DNA of 64,000 nt. It comes from Oerskovia jenensis. GTDB taxonomy: Bacteria; Actinomycetota; Actinomycetes; Actinomycetales; Cellulomonadaceae. Shown here in pieces: positions 35,700 through 44,183 of the stretch. Numbering within the stretch: position 1 is the stretch's first letter; each line of letters opens with the position of its first letter. A program made the translations under genes and the position numbers. Below the pieces are notes generated by a model. That model searched no databases. It was not told the origin of the DNA and was given only the letters and a program-made list of their open reading frames with translations. The stretch lies in the NCBI RefSeq assembly GCF_016907235.1, contig NZ_JAFBBO010000001.1:1736001-1800000 (forward strand). Direction: 5' to 3'.

Positions 35700-36389
35700 A
35701 TGGTTGCGGTCATGACAGAGGCCATACCGGCGCGCACGCGCCGACCGCGCAAGGGCACCGCCGCCCGGCGCGAAGAGATCCTGCGCGCAGCCATGCGCGT
35801 CTTCGGGTCCAAGGGGTACCACCAGGGCTCGCTCGCCGAGGTCGCCGAGCAGGTCGGGATCACCCACGCCGGGGTGCTCCACCACTTCGGGTCCAAGAAC
35901 CAGCTCCTCATCGAGGTCCTCGAGTTCCGGGACGTCGTGGACGTCGAGCACCTCGAGGGCAAGCACATCCCCGGCGGTCTCGACCTGTTCCGCCACCTCG
36001 TCACGACCGCCCGGATGAACGCCGAGCGCCCCGGCATCGTGCAGGCCTACACCGTCCTGACCGGCGAGTCCGTGACCGACCAGCACCCCGCGCGCGACTG
36101 GGCCACGCGCCGTTTCGCAGGCCTGCGCGGAGACATCACGAGCGCCCTGACCACCGTGATCGCCGAACGCCGCGAGGCCGGCCTCCTGACCCCCGAGGAC
36201 GACGTCGCGCTCGACCCCGTCGCGCTCGACCGCGCGGCCAGCACCATCATCGCCGTCATGGACGGGCTCCAGACGCAGTGGCTGCTCGACCCCGACGCGG
36301 TCGACCTCGCCGGCGCCACGGCCTTCGCGATCGAGGCGATCCTCGCCTCGACGCTCGCCGCCTCGCACCGGGAGCGGCCGCTCGACTGA
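35700..36389 (+). CDS. TetR-family regulator of the GH3/Opp locus
   Basis: 229 residues from ATG 35700 (an ATG at 35712 is an alternative). A basic start (ARTRRPRKGTAARREEILRAAM) precedes the helix-turn-helix GSLAEVAEQVGITHAGVLHHFGSKNQLL. The ligand domain is about 170 residues and includes TTARMNAERPGIVQAYTVL, as in regulators of glycoside-utilisation loci in actinobacteria. It is divergent from the GH3 gene across an inverted repeat, so it likely represses that operon and itself until a sugar signal appears. Confidence 0.88.
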   Translation: MVAVMTEAIPARTRRPRKGTAARREEILRAAMRVFGSKGYHQGSLAEVAEQVGITHAGVLHHFGSKNQLLIEVLEFRDVVDVEHLEGKHIPGGLDLFRHLVTTARMNAERPGIVQAYTVLTGESVTDQHPARDWATRRFAGLRGDITSALTTVIAERREAGLLTPEDDVALDPVALDRAASTIIAVMDGLQTQWLLDPDAVDLAGATAFAIEAILASTLAASHRERPLD

Positions 36390-36767
36390 GGGCACGCCAC
36401 AAGCCTCAGAGCTCCCGCCGCTCGCCTTCGGGTCCGTGAGGGACGGGGCACCGGTACTCAGGCACGTTTCGGCCAACGCCTACATGCGCCATTAACTCCT
36501 CGATCCGCTCCCCACCCCGACCGGACTGGCGTCATTCGTGTACTGGCTTCGTCAGAACCGGAGGAGACGCGACGTAGTCCAGGGGCACTCCCGTGGACGA
36601 AGGTCGTGCGGGCGCTGATTCAAGGAGCGCTCCCGTTGGGACGTGTTCCGTCGGGAGCGATGATGGGGCTCAGCTCGATTCACCTAACGTTCCTGCCGTT
36701 GGCCAGATGGAACTCCCGCCGACGGACCTAGGGGACTTGGTGCCGTGTCTCTGATACCCTCCCCGGC
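36390..36767. other. 378-bp intergenic region with no recognisable gene
   Basis: No reading frame with a ribosome-binding site or recognisable protein lies on either strand. A hairpin CGCTCCCG (36628-36635) with CGGGAGCG (36652-36659) could end a transcript, but it lies 239 bp past the TetR stop. Base composition is less GC-rich than the flanks, continuous with the next lipoprotein gene. Confidence 0.4.
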
Positions 36768-37160
36768 ATGTACAGGCATCGGCGCTTGACCTTTCCCGCC
36801 TTGGCGTGCCTCATGGTGCCTGCCACCTTGATCTCGGGTTGCTCGAGTAATCTTGACTGCCCCGCCGATGGCGCCTCCAACACGCTGGTCGTTTCGTTTC
36901 CCGGTGACCTGCCACCGGGCTCGATCATCGAGGCGAGTTGTGAAGCCACAGAGGCTTGTTTCGGGCGTGAGGCTGGTGGCGACGAAGAATCGCGCACCAT
37001 TAGTTTCCCCGGCTCCGTCCCGGACGAGACAACGATCACCGTCAAGGACGCTTCGGGAACCGTCATATACGCTGACACCTTGAGGATCCCGTGGAAGACC
37101 GAAGAGAACCCGTGCGGCTCCACGGCTACGGCGGAGGTGACTCTGGAGCAGCCTGACTAG
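36768..37160 (+). CDS. Small lipoprotein of unknown function in lower-GC patch
   Basis: 130 residues. The signal ends in lipobox LISGCSSN (lipidated Cys at about residue 25). The mature protein is a small beta-rich domain (NTLVVSFPGDLPPGSIIEAS, TISFPGSVPDETTITVKDA) with Cys at SNLDCPAD, EASCEATEACFG and NPCGSTA that may pair. No family recognised. It stands alone between a TetR gene and a two-component system and is clearly less GC-rich than its neighbours, with codons such as ATA, ACA and AGT that are rare in this genome, hinting at recent acquisition. Confidence 0.7.
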   Translation: MYRHRRLTFPALACLMVPATLISGCSSNLDCPADGASNTLVVSFPGDLPPGSIIEASCEATEACFGREAGGDEESRTISFPGSVPDETTITVKDASGTVIYADTLRIPWKTEENPCGSTATAEVTLEQPD

Positions 37161-37194
37161 CAGTTTCGAATCAAACAAGCAAGAGGGGGCATCA

Positions 37195-37287
37195 GTGAAA
37201 GCAAGAACAACAAAAAGGTCGACTTCGATCGTGGCCGTTTCGATCCGCATGATCCTGCCGAAACGGGGCCTCACAGTCGACTCATAG
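37195..37287 (+). pseudogene. Possible truncated gene start (30 codons) before the two-component system
   Basis: GTG 37195 follows AGAGGGGG by 6 nt, and the frame encodes VKARTTKRSTSIVAVSIRMI before ending at TAG 37285. The basic then hydrophobic start looks like the beginning of an exported protein that stops too early. Codon use is AT-richer than the flanks. It may be a gene remnant or chance; nothing downstream continues it. Confidence 0.25.
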
Positions 37288-37331
37288 GAACAGCACAGGC
37301 GCGGCCGAGACACCGCGCGCACCATGGACCC

Positions 37332-38174
37332 ATGACCACGACCCCCGCGCCCACGGAACCCCTCGTCTCGCCTCGCGCCCCCGAGCGCCTGACCCGGGCC
37401 GACGGCTCCCCCGTGCGCGTCCTCGTGGTCGACGACGAGCCCAACCTCGCCGAGCTCCTCACCTCGGCCCTGCGCTACGAGGGATGGGACGTCTCGACCG
37501 CCCTCGACGGGCAGTCCGCGATCCGCACGGCCCGCGACGTCGGGCCCGACGTGATCGTGCTCGACGTCATGCTGCCCGACCTCGACGGCCTCACCGTGCT
37601 GCGCCGCATCCGCGCGGTCTCCCCCGACGTGCCCGTCCTGTTCCTCACGGCCCGCGACACCGTCGAGGACCGTGTCGCCGGGCTCACCGCGGGCGGCGAC
37701 GACTACGTGACCAAGCCGTTCAGCCTCGAGGAGGTCGTGGCCCGGCTGCGCGGCCTCATGCGCCGCGGCGGCGCGACCGCCGCGCGCGAGGACTCGACCG
37801 TCGTGGTCGGCGACCTGGTCCTCGACGAGGACTCGCACGAGGTGTTCCGCGGGGGCGACCCCATCCACCTGTCGGCCACCGAGTTCGAGCTCCTGCGCTA
37901 CCTCATGCGCAACGCCCGGCGCGTCATGTCCAAGCCGCAGATCCTCGACCGCGTGTGGAACTACGACTTCCGCGGGCAGGCCAACATCGTCGAGCTCTAC
38001 ATCTCCTACCTGCGTCGCAAGATCGACAAGGGCCGCGAGCCCATGATCCACACCCTGCGCGGGGTCGGGTACGTCATCAAGCCCGCCGACGGCGGCTCGG
38101 GCAGCGCGGACACCGCGGGCGCCGACAGCGGCCGGCCGGCGAGCACCACGCCCGACGGCGCCGCGAGGGCCTGA
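37332..38174 (+). CDS. OmpR/PhoB-family response regulator
   Basis: 280 residues from ATG 37332. The receiver domain has acidic Asp34-Asp35, phospho-acceptor Asp78 (VIVLDVMLPDLDG) and Lys128 (DDYVTKPF). The winged helix follows: ATEFELLRYLMRNARRVMSK, then DFRGQANIVELYISYLRRKI and TLRGVGYVIKP. The N-terminal 27 residues and C-terminal Gly/Ser/Ala tail are unconserved. It is similar in layout to TrcR/PrrA-like regulators of actinobacteria. The kinase gene starts 3 bp after its stop. Confidence 0.95.
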   Translation: MTTTPAPTEPLVSPRAPERLTRADGSPVRVLVVDDEPNLAELLTSALRYEGWDVSTALDGQSAIRTARDVGPDVIVLDVMLPDLDGLTVLRRIRAVSPDVPVLFLTARDTVEDRVAGLTAGGDDYVTKPFSLEEVVARLRGLMRRGGATAAREDSTVVVGDLVLDEDSHEVFRGGDPIHLSATEFELLRYLMRNARRVMSKPQILDRVWNYDFRGQANIVELYISYLRRKIDKGREPMIHTLRGVGYVIKPADGGSGSADTAGADSGRPASTTPDGAARA

Positions 38175-38177
38175 CGC

Positions 38178-39869
38178 GTGACCTCACCCCGGGCGTCGCT
38201 CACCGCACGGCCGCGCACGCTGCGCAGGCAGCTCGTCGTGGTCCTCGTCGGCATCCTGCTCGTGCTCAGCGTCGCGCTCGCGGTCAGCTCGACGCTGGCC
38301 CTGCGCACGAGCCTGGTCGACCGTCTCGACGACGAGCTCGTCCAGGCGAGCCAGCGCGCCGAGCGCGGCCCCTTCGACCGTCCTGGCGACGGAACGCCCC
38401 CCGCCCAGGACCCGGGCGCCGGGACCTCCCCGGGCGAGGCGCCGTCGTCGGGCACGGGGAACGACGATCCCCTGCCGCCCGGGCAGGGCGCAGGGACCGT
38501 CAACGTCGTCTACTCGGGCGGCGAGGTGCAGTTCGCCGGGTACGTCGACGACCGGGGCGACCGCCGCGAGCTCGACGCCACGCAGATCGCCGAGCTCGAG
38601 TCGGTCCCCGCGGACGGGAAGCCGCACGACGTCGAGGTCACCGACCTCGGGACGTTCCGCGCCATCTCCACGACGACCGAGCGCGGCGAACCGTCGATCA
38701 CCGCCATGAGCACGGCCTCGGTGACGCAGACCCTCGAAGGATTCCTCCTCGTCGAGGTGCTGCTCGCAGCGGTCGGGATCGCGCTCGCGTCGGTGCTCGG
38801 CACGTGGCTCGTCCGCCGCTCGCTGCGCCCGCTCGACTCGCTCGCCGACGCCGCCGTGCACGTGTCCGAGCTGCCGCTCGACCGCGGCGAGGTCGGCGAG
38901 ATCCCGCGCGTCGACGAGCAGTTCACGGACGAGCGCACCGAGGTCGGCCAGGTGGGGGCCGCGCTCAACCGCATGCTCGACCACGTCGAGGCGTCGCTCA
39001 CCGCGCGCCACGAGTCCGAGACGCAGGTCCGCCAGTTCGTCGCCGACGCGAGCCACGAGCTGCGCACGCCCCTCGCGTCGATCCGCGGGTACTCGGAGCT
39101 CGTGCGCCGCTCCCCCGACCAGGTCCCGCCCGACACCCTGCGCGCGCTCGACCGCATCGAGTCCGAGGCGCTGCGCATGGGCGACCTCGTCGAGGACCTG
39201 CTCCTGCTCGCCCGGCTCGACGCGGGCAGGCCGCTCGACCGGGAGCCCGTGGACCTCGCGGCGCTCGCGATCGACGCGGTCGCCGACGCGCACGCGGCCG
39301 GCCGCGACCACGTGTGGGAGCTGGACCTGCCGGTGGCCGAGAGTGACGGCCCGGTGCTCGACGGTGACGAGGCTGCCGCCGAGGGCGACGTGCTGTGGGC
39401 CGACGGCGACGACACGTTCGACCTCCCCGACGTCACGGTCGTGGGCGACGAGGCACGGCTGCGTCAGGTCTTCGCGAACCTGCTGGGCAACGCCCGCGTC
39501 CACACCCCGCCGGGCACGCGGGTGGTCGTGAGCGTCCGGCCCGACGGCGAGGACCACGTCGTCCTGTCGGTGACCGACGACGGCCCCGGTATCCCGGCCT
39601 CGCTCCGGCCGTCGTTGTTCCAACGGTTCAGCCGCGGGGACTCGGCGCGCAACCGGGTCGGGGGCTCGACGGGGCTGGGCCTCGCGATCGCGCAGGCCGT
39701 GGTCCAGGCGCACGGCGGCGAGATCACGGTGCGCGACGCGGCGGCGACGAACCTCGCCCGGCCGAGCCCTACGGGCACGGGAGCCGACGACGCGGGCCCG
39801 GCTCCGTCGTCGGGCACGACGTTCGAGGTCCGCCTGCCCCGTTCCCTCGGGGGCCGAGAACGGGGTTGA
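38178..39869 (+). CDS. Sensor histidine kinase, partner of the adjacent regulator
   Basis: 563 residues from GTG 38178. Two membrane helices (LVVVLVGILLVLSVALAV and FLLVEVLLAAVGIALASVLG) flank an extracytoplasmic region of about 150 residues with a Pro/Gly/Asp-rich insert. HAMP follows, then HisKA with His293 in ASHELRTPLASIRGYSEL, N-box NLLGNARVHTP, G1 DDGPGIP, F-box RFSRGD and G2 GSTGLGLAI. It has an acidic insert before the N-box (DEAAAEGDVLWADGDDTFDL). Its last codons and stop lie in palindromic repeat A2. TrcS-like architecture; stimulus unknown. Confidence 0.93.
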   Translation: MTSPRASLTARPRTLRRQLVVVLVGILLVLSVALAVSSTLALRTSLVDRLDDELVQASQRAERGPFDRPGDGTPPAQDPGAGTSPGEAPSSGTGNDDPLPPGQGAGTVNVVYSGGEVQFAGYVDDRGDRRELDATQIAELESVPADGKPHDVEVTDLGTFRAISTTTERGEPSITAMSTASVTQTLEGFLLVEVLLAAVGIALASVLGTWLVRRSLRPLDSLADAAVHVSELPLDRGEVGEIPRVDEQFTDERTEVGQVGAALNRMLDHVEASLTARHESETQVRQFVADASHELRTPLASIRGYSELVRRSPDQVPPDTLRALDRIESEALRMGDLVEDLLLLARLDAGRPLDREPVDLAALAIDAVADAHAAGRDHVWELDLPVAESDGPVLDGDEAAAEGDVLWADGDDTFDLPDVTVVGDEARLRQVFANLLGNARVHTPPGTRVVVSVRPDGEDHVVLSVTDDGPGIPASLRPSLFQRFSRGDSARNRVGGSTGLGLAIAQAVVQAHGGEITVRDAAATNLARPSPTGTGADDAGPAPSSGTTFEVRLPRSLGGRERG

Positions 39870-39911
39870 GGTCGTCATCCGTCGGACAACGGCCTCAACC
39901 CCGTTCTCGGC
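39853..39911. repeat. Dispersed palindromic repeat, family A copy 2
   Basis: Arms 39853-39875 and 39889-39911 pair at 22 of 23 positions (core GAGAACGGGGTTGAGG), with a 13-nt loop. It contains the histidine kinase stop codon and ends 16 bp past the jetC stop, so it could terminate both convergent genes. Confidence 0.85.
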
Positions 39912-39927
39912 ACCCGAGACGTGCCGG

Positions 39928-42900
39928 TCAGAGGGCCGCGTGGGCCTCCTTCTCCTGCTGGTACTCCTCGATCGTCAGCGTCCGCAAGCGCGAGTTGCGG
40001 CCCGTCGGGTTGTCGACGTAGCCCACGGCCGAGATGTACGGCTCGATCACGTGGATCTTCTGCAGCGGCGTCACGATGAGGAGCTGCAGGCCCAGGCTCT
40101 TGAAGAGCTCGAGCGCGAACCGCGTCGACTCGTCGGACCCACGGCCGAACGCCTCGTCGATCACGACGAACCGGAACGCCTTGGACCGCACCGCGCCCCA
40201 GTCGAGCTTGAACTGGTACGCGAGCGAGGCCGCGAGGATCGTGTAGGCGAGCTTCTCCTTCTGACCGCCGGACTTGCCGCCCGAGTCGGAGTAGTGCTCG
40301 TGCTCGACGTCGTCCTCGCGCGAGCGCTCCGACGCGGACAGCACGAACCAGCTCCGCACGTCGGTCACGCGACGCTTCCATGCCTCGTCGGCCTCGGCCT
40401 GCCCCTCACGTCCGCGGAAGCGCTCGACGATCGCCTTGACCCGCAGGAACCGCTCCTCCGAGTAGTACGCGACGGTCTCCTCGCCCGTGTCCTCGTCGCG
40501 ACGCCCCTCGAGGTCGAGGCCCAGGGCGCCGTCGGTGCACGCCCGCAGGTCCGCCCGAAACTCGCGCACCTCGGTGTTGGGCGTGGGCGCCATCTCGAGG
40601 CGGATGTACCGACCGGGGTTGTAGTCGATCGCGCGCAGCGAGTCGTTGATGATCTCGACGCGCTCGCGGATCAGGTCCGCCTGCTTGGAGAGCTCGGCGT
40701 GGAAGCCCGCGATGTCGCGGATCGTGTTGGTGTTGAGGTACGTCTTGAAGTCGACCTCGAACCGCGGCAGGTCGTCGCGCGTGAGCCGCTCGTGCAGCGC
40801 CCGGTACTCGGGTGCCGAGCGCACGTCGTTGTCGAGCTCGGTCGTCTCGACCGGGTACGCCGCCCGGAACGCCGTCATCTGCGCGGCGATGCGCGTCCCG
40901 AGCTGGCCCTGCCGGGCCTGCGCCTCCTCGACGCGGCTCGTGAGCCGGGTCCTCAGTGCGCTCTCGACCGCGTCGGGCTCGACGTCGCCGGGCGCGCCAC
41001 CCTGGGCGGTGGCCTGGTCGTCGGCTTCCGCGTCGAACAGCCGGGCGAGCTCGTCGACCAGGGCCGCTTCCAGCGGACCCTGCTCGGTGAGCACGCGCGC
41101 GGACCGGTCGCGCTGCGTGCGCGCGCTGTCGAGAGCGTGCTTGTCGGCGCCGGCCGCCGAGAGCAACGCGTCACGCTCGGATGCGATGCCCGCAGCCCGG
41201 GTCGCGAGGTCGCGGAGCTGGTCGGCGATGCGGCTGAGCTCGGTCGACGCGCCCTCGATGCGGCGCTTCTCCTCGTGGAGCTCGGCGATCGCGCGCACGG
41301 GCTCCTCCCAGTCGAGCTCGCGCCACTCGCGGAACACGTCGAGCCGGTTGAGCGCGCCCGACCGGGAGATCGCCGCGTTCTTCTCGCGCCCGACCTCGTC
41401 GCGCCGTTCCTCCAGTGCCGTGCGCCGCGTCGTGACGTCGGTGGCCTCCTCGAGCAGCGCGTCGATCTTGCCCTGGTTGCTCCAGCCGAGGACGTAGCCG
41501 CTGCGGTCGCGGACCGCGCGACGGTCGTCCTTCTCGTGGTGGCTGGCCGAGTGCTTGACCTGCCCCTCGCGCGTCACGGCGCGCGGCACGCGCTGGAAGT
41601 CGGCGAGCGTGTCGGCGCACACGTAGTCGGCGCGCCGTTCGAGCTCGTCGCTCAGCCAGGTCGCGAGGTCGCCGTCCTTGACCTCGAGCAGGTCTGCGAG
41701 GAGCGGCCCGTCGTCCCGGCTCGCGGGCGTCCCGACGGCGCCGCGCCCCTTCCCCGAGCGGCCGCCGGCGGGCTCGGGCACCCGGTGGTAGACGAGCTTG
41801 GACCGCAGGTCGTGCGAGTTGATCCACGCCGAGACCGCGTCGTAGTGCCGGGCGGGCACGAGCAGCGAGAGCGCGAAGCCGCGCAGCACACGCTCGGCCG
41901 CGCCCTCCCACTCGACGTGCTCGGCGCGCACGCCGATGAGCTCGCCCGCGAAGGGCAGGTCGGCGTCCGTGAGCCCGACGTCGGAGCACAGGCGCGAGCG
42001 CAGGTCCAGGCTCGTGCGGGGCAGGTTGGACTCGCGGTCGGCCAGCGACTTCAGCTCGGCGTTGATCTCGCGGGCCTCGGCCTCGACCGCGCGCAGCTCG
42101 GCCGCGACCTCCCCGGCCCGCCCCTCGATCTCGCCCAGGGCGTCCTGCGCGTCGGACTGCAGGTCGGCCGTGCGCTCGCGCAGGGCCGCGAACTCGTCCC
42201 GTGACGTCACGGGCTCCAGGCCCGCGGCGGCCAGGTAGCGGGTGTGCTCGTCGGCCTTGGCGCGGCGCTCGGCCCGCTCGACCTCGCGGCGCGCGACCTC
42301 GCCCTCGATCTGCGCGAGGCGGTCGCCGCCGTGACCGGCGCGCTCGACCTCGAGGCGCTGGCGCTCGGCGTCGAGCAGCGCGAGCTCCTCCTTGAGGCGG
42401 TCGAGGCCGTCGGCGCGGGCAGTGGTCGACGCCTCGAGCTCGCGGATGCGCGCGTCGAGCGCCTCGACCCGGCGCCCAGCGGTGAAGCCCCGCAGGGCCT
42501 CGCGCTGACCGGTCAGGGTGCGCACCTGCGCACCCGCGGCGTCGTACGCGTCCGCATCGGCGAGCAGGGGCGCGAGCTGGTCGATCTGCGCGCGAGCCTT
42601 GACCACGGCGTCGTGCGCGCTCGTGAGGTCGTCGAAGTGCGCGACGAGCTTTTCGGTCCAGCGGGCCGCGTCGAACGGCTCGAGCATGTGCTCGCGCACG
42701 AACTCGTTGAGGTCGCCCACCGACTTCATCGACACGGTCTGGTGGAACAGCTCCATGGCCTGCTCGGACTCGATGCCGAGCAGGCGCCGGAAGTCGCGCC
42801 CGTACTCCGGGAAGTGGTCGCGGATCTGCGCGCCGGACTCGCGCAGGCGCCGGCGCAGGACGTTGATGTCCCCGTCGAAGCCCGCGAAGTCGTCGGCGAT

Positions 42901-43401
42901 CGTCATGGGCGAGGTGCTCGTGACGTAGAAGCGCTCGGGCTGGCCCTGCGCGCCGTCCTTGAGCCAGAACACCTGCGCCAGCACGGCGCGCGAGTCGAAC
43001 CCGCGGTTGGCGAACTCGCCCAGGATGACCGAGTAGGTGTGGCCGCGGCGCAGGCCCACGTGCCGGGAGGCGCCCGTGACCTCGTTGCGCTCGGACTTGT
43101 AGTGCCCGGCCACGTACGAGCGCAGCGTGCGCTCGCGCGTGTCCGCGCCGGCGGCCTTGTTGTAGCTGATGCGGTTCGCGGGGAGCAGGAGCGTCGTGAT
43201 CGCGTCGACGATGGTCGACTTGCCCGAGCCGATGTCCCCCGTGAGCAGTGCGTTGCGCCCTTCGAGCTCGAAGCTCCACGCGTACTTGTCGAACGTGCCC
43301 CAGTTGAGGACCTCGAGCCGGTCGAGGCGGTAGCCAGACCGCTGGTCCAGGTCCGCCGCCGCGTCGTGCAGCTCGACCGCGCTGAACAATGCCTCGGCCA
43401 T
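39928..43401 (-). CDS. jetC: Wadjet/MksB SMC-like ATPase JetC
   Basis: 1157 residues. The start LNWGTFDKYAWSFELEGRN and Walker A GDIGSGKST (55-63) are the head of MukB/MksB/JetC proteins. Long coiled-coil arms fill the middle (for example EVARREVERAERRAKADEH, AVEAEAREINAELKSLADR). The C-terminal head has the signature SGGQKEKLAYTILAASLAYQF beginning at Ser1044 and Walker B FRFVVIDEAFGRGSDE with Asp1082-Glu1083. Wadjet JetC loops extruded plasmid DNA and presents it to the JetD nuclease. It overlaps jetB by one base. No jetD follows: the gene ends next to a palindromic repeat and a convergent kinase gene. Confidence 0.93.
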   Translation of the reverse strand: MAEALFSAVELHDAAADLDQRSGYRLDRLEVLNWGTFDKYAWSFELEGRNALLTGDIGSGKSTIVDAITTLLLPANRISYNKAAGADTRERTLRSYVAGHYKSERNEVTGASRHVGLRRGHTYSVILGEFANRGFDSRAVLAQVFWLKDGAQGQPERFYVTSTSPMTIADDFAGFDGDINVLRRRLRESGAQIRDHFPEYGRDFRRLLGIESEQAMELFHQTVSMKSVGDLNEFVREHMLEPFDAARWTEKLVAHFDDLTSAHDAVVKARAQIDQLAPLLADADAYDAAGAQVRTLTGQREALRGFTAGRRVEALDARIRELEASTTARADGLDRLKEELALLDAERQRLEVERAGHGGDRLAQIEGEVARREVERAERRAKADEHTRYLAAAGLEPVTSRDEFAALRERTADLQSDAQDALGEIEGRAGEVAAELRAVEAEAREINAELKSLADRESNLPRTSLDLRSRLCSDVGLTDADLPFAGELIGVRAEHVEWEGAAERVLRGFALSLLVPARHYDAVSAWINSHDLRSKLVYHRVPEPAGGRSGKGRGAVGTPASRDDGPLLADLLEVKDGDLATWLSDELERRADYVCADTLADFQRVPRAVTREGQVKHSASHHEKDDRRAVRDRSGYVLGWSNQGKIDALLEEATDVTTRRTALEERRDEVGREKNAAISRSGALNRLDVFREWRELDWEEPVRAIAELHEEKRRIEGASTELSRIADQLRDLATRAAGIASERDALLSAAGADKHALDSARTQRDRSARVLTEQGPLEAALVDELARLFDAEADDQATAQGGAPGDVEPDAVESALRTRLTSRVEEAQARQGQLGTRIAAQMTAFRAAYPVETTELDNDVRSAPEYRALHERLTRDDLPRFEVDFKTYLNTNTIRDIAGFHAELSKQADLIRERVEIINDSLRAIDYNPGRYIRLEMAPTPNTEVREFRADLRACTDGALGLDLEGRRDEDTGEETVAYYSEERFLRVKAIVERFRGREGQAEADEAWKRRVTDVRSWFVLSASERSREDDVEHEHYSDSGGKSGGQKEKLAYTILAASLAYQFKLDWGAVRSKAFRFVVIDEAFGRGSDESTRFALELFKSLGLQLLIVTPLQKIHVIEPYISAVGYVDNPTGRNSRLRTLTIEEYQQEKEAHAAL

Positions 43402-44183
43402 CAGGACTCCTCGTGGGTCGTGCCGGTGCCGGGCTCGGTGCCGAGCATGCGGTAGGCGTCGGATTCAGGCCCGTTCTCGACGTCAACCGCATGCTCGGCC
43501 TGCGACAAACGCATGGTCAGCGCACCCACGGGCGCTCCGCCGTCGGGCACGGGCGCTCCCCCGTCGCGCGACGCGAGCTCGGCCGCGTACTCCGCGAGGC
43601 GCGCGTCGAAGTCCGCGAGCCACTGCCCGTCGACGAACGCCTTGAGGATGCGGCGCACCTCGTACGTGTCCGGGGTGTCGGGCACGGGGCGCAGGAAGCC
43701 GAGCTCGACCACGCGGCGCACGTTGGCCTCGACGCGGTCGCGCGCGCGGGCCTCGTTGCTGGACCCGGGCAGGAAGACCTTGACGAGGTCCACGATCTCG
43801 TCGCGCGTCAGGACCAGGCGCGTGTCGCCGCCCTCGGAGTCGAACTGCGCGAGGCGCTTGCGCAGCAGCGCGAGCAGCAGGCTCACGTCGAACGACAGCT
43901 CGCGGCGCGCGACGAGGCGCGGGATGAACGTGCCGTCGTGCTCGTCCTCGGGCTGCGCACGCAGGTACGCGTACCCCTCGGACTCGTCGATCACGATCTC
44001 CAGGCCCAGCGTCGCGACGAAGTCCCGCGCCTGCGCCTCGAGCGCGAGCAGGTCGCGCCACGTGCGCGTGCCCGCCTCGCGGTAGACGACGCCCTTGACG
44101 AGCGAGGTCACGACGAGCGAGAGCTCGGGGCTGGGCCCACCGGTCTGCCCGGGACGTTCGGTCCGGACGGGCTGCTGGCTCAC
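43401..44183 (-). CDS. jetB: Wadjet/MksE-like accessory protein JetB (DUF4194)
   Basis: 260 residues from GTG 44183, overlapping the jetA stop (GTGA). Winged-helix features of MksE/JetB KITE subunits are seen: SLVVTSLVKGVVYREAG, SFDVSLLLALLRKRLAQFD and LVLTRDEIVDLVKVFLPG, followed by DRVEANVRRVVELGFLRP and YEVRRILKAFVDGQWLADF. The final about 35 residues (from LSQAEHAVDVENGPE) are encoded by palindromic repeat B1 and are probably not part of the conserved fold. JetB bridges the JetA kleisin and the JetC heads. Confidence 0.9.
   Translation of the reverse strand: MSQQPVRTERPGQTGGPSPELSLVVTSLVKGVVYREAGTRTWRDLLALEAQARDFVATLGLEIVIDESEGYAYLRAQPEDEHDGTFIPRLVARRELSFDVSLLLALLRKRLAQFDSEGGDTRLVLTRDEIVDLVKVFLPGSSNEARARDRVEANVRRVVELGFLRPVPDTPDTYEVRRILKAFVDGQWLADFDARLAEYAAELASRDGGAPVPDGGAPVGALTMRLSQAEHAVDVENGPESDAYRMLGTEPGTGTTHEES
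43441..43498. repeat. Dispersed palindromic repeat, family B copy 1, inside jetB
   Basis: CCGAGCATGCGGTAGGCGTC (43441-43460) pairs at 18 of 20 positions with 43479-43498, loop 18 nt. Unlike the other copies it lies within a coding region, the 3' end of jetB, where it is translated in frame. Confidence 0.85.
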
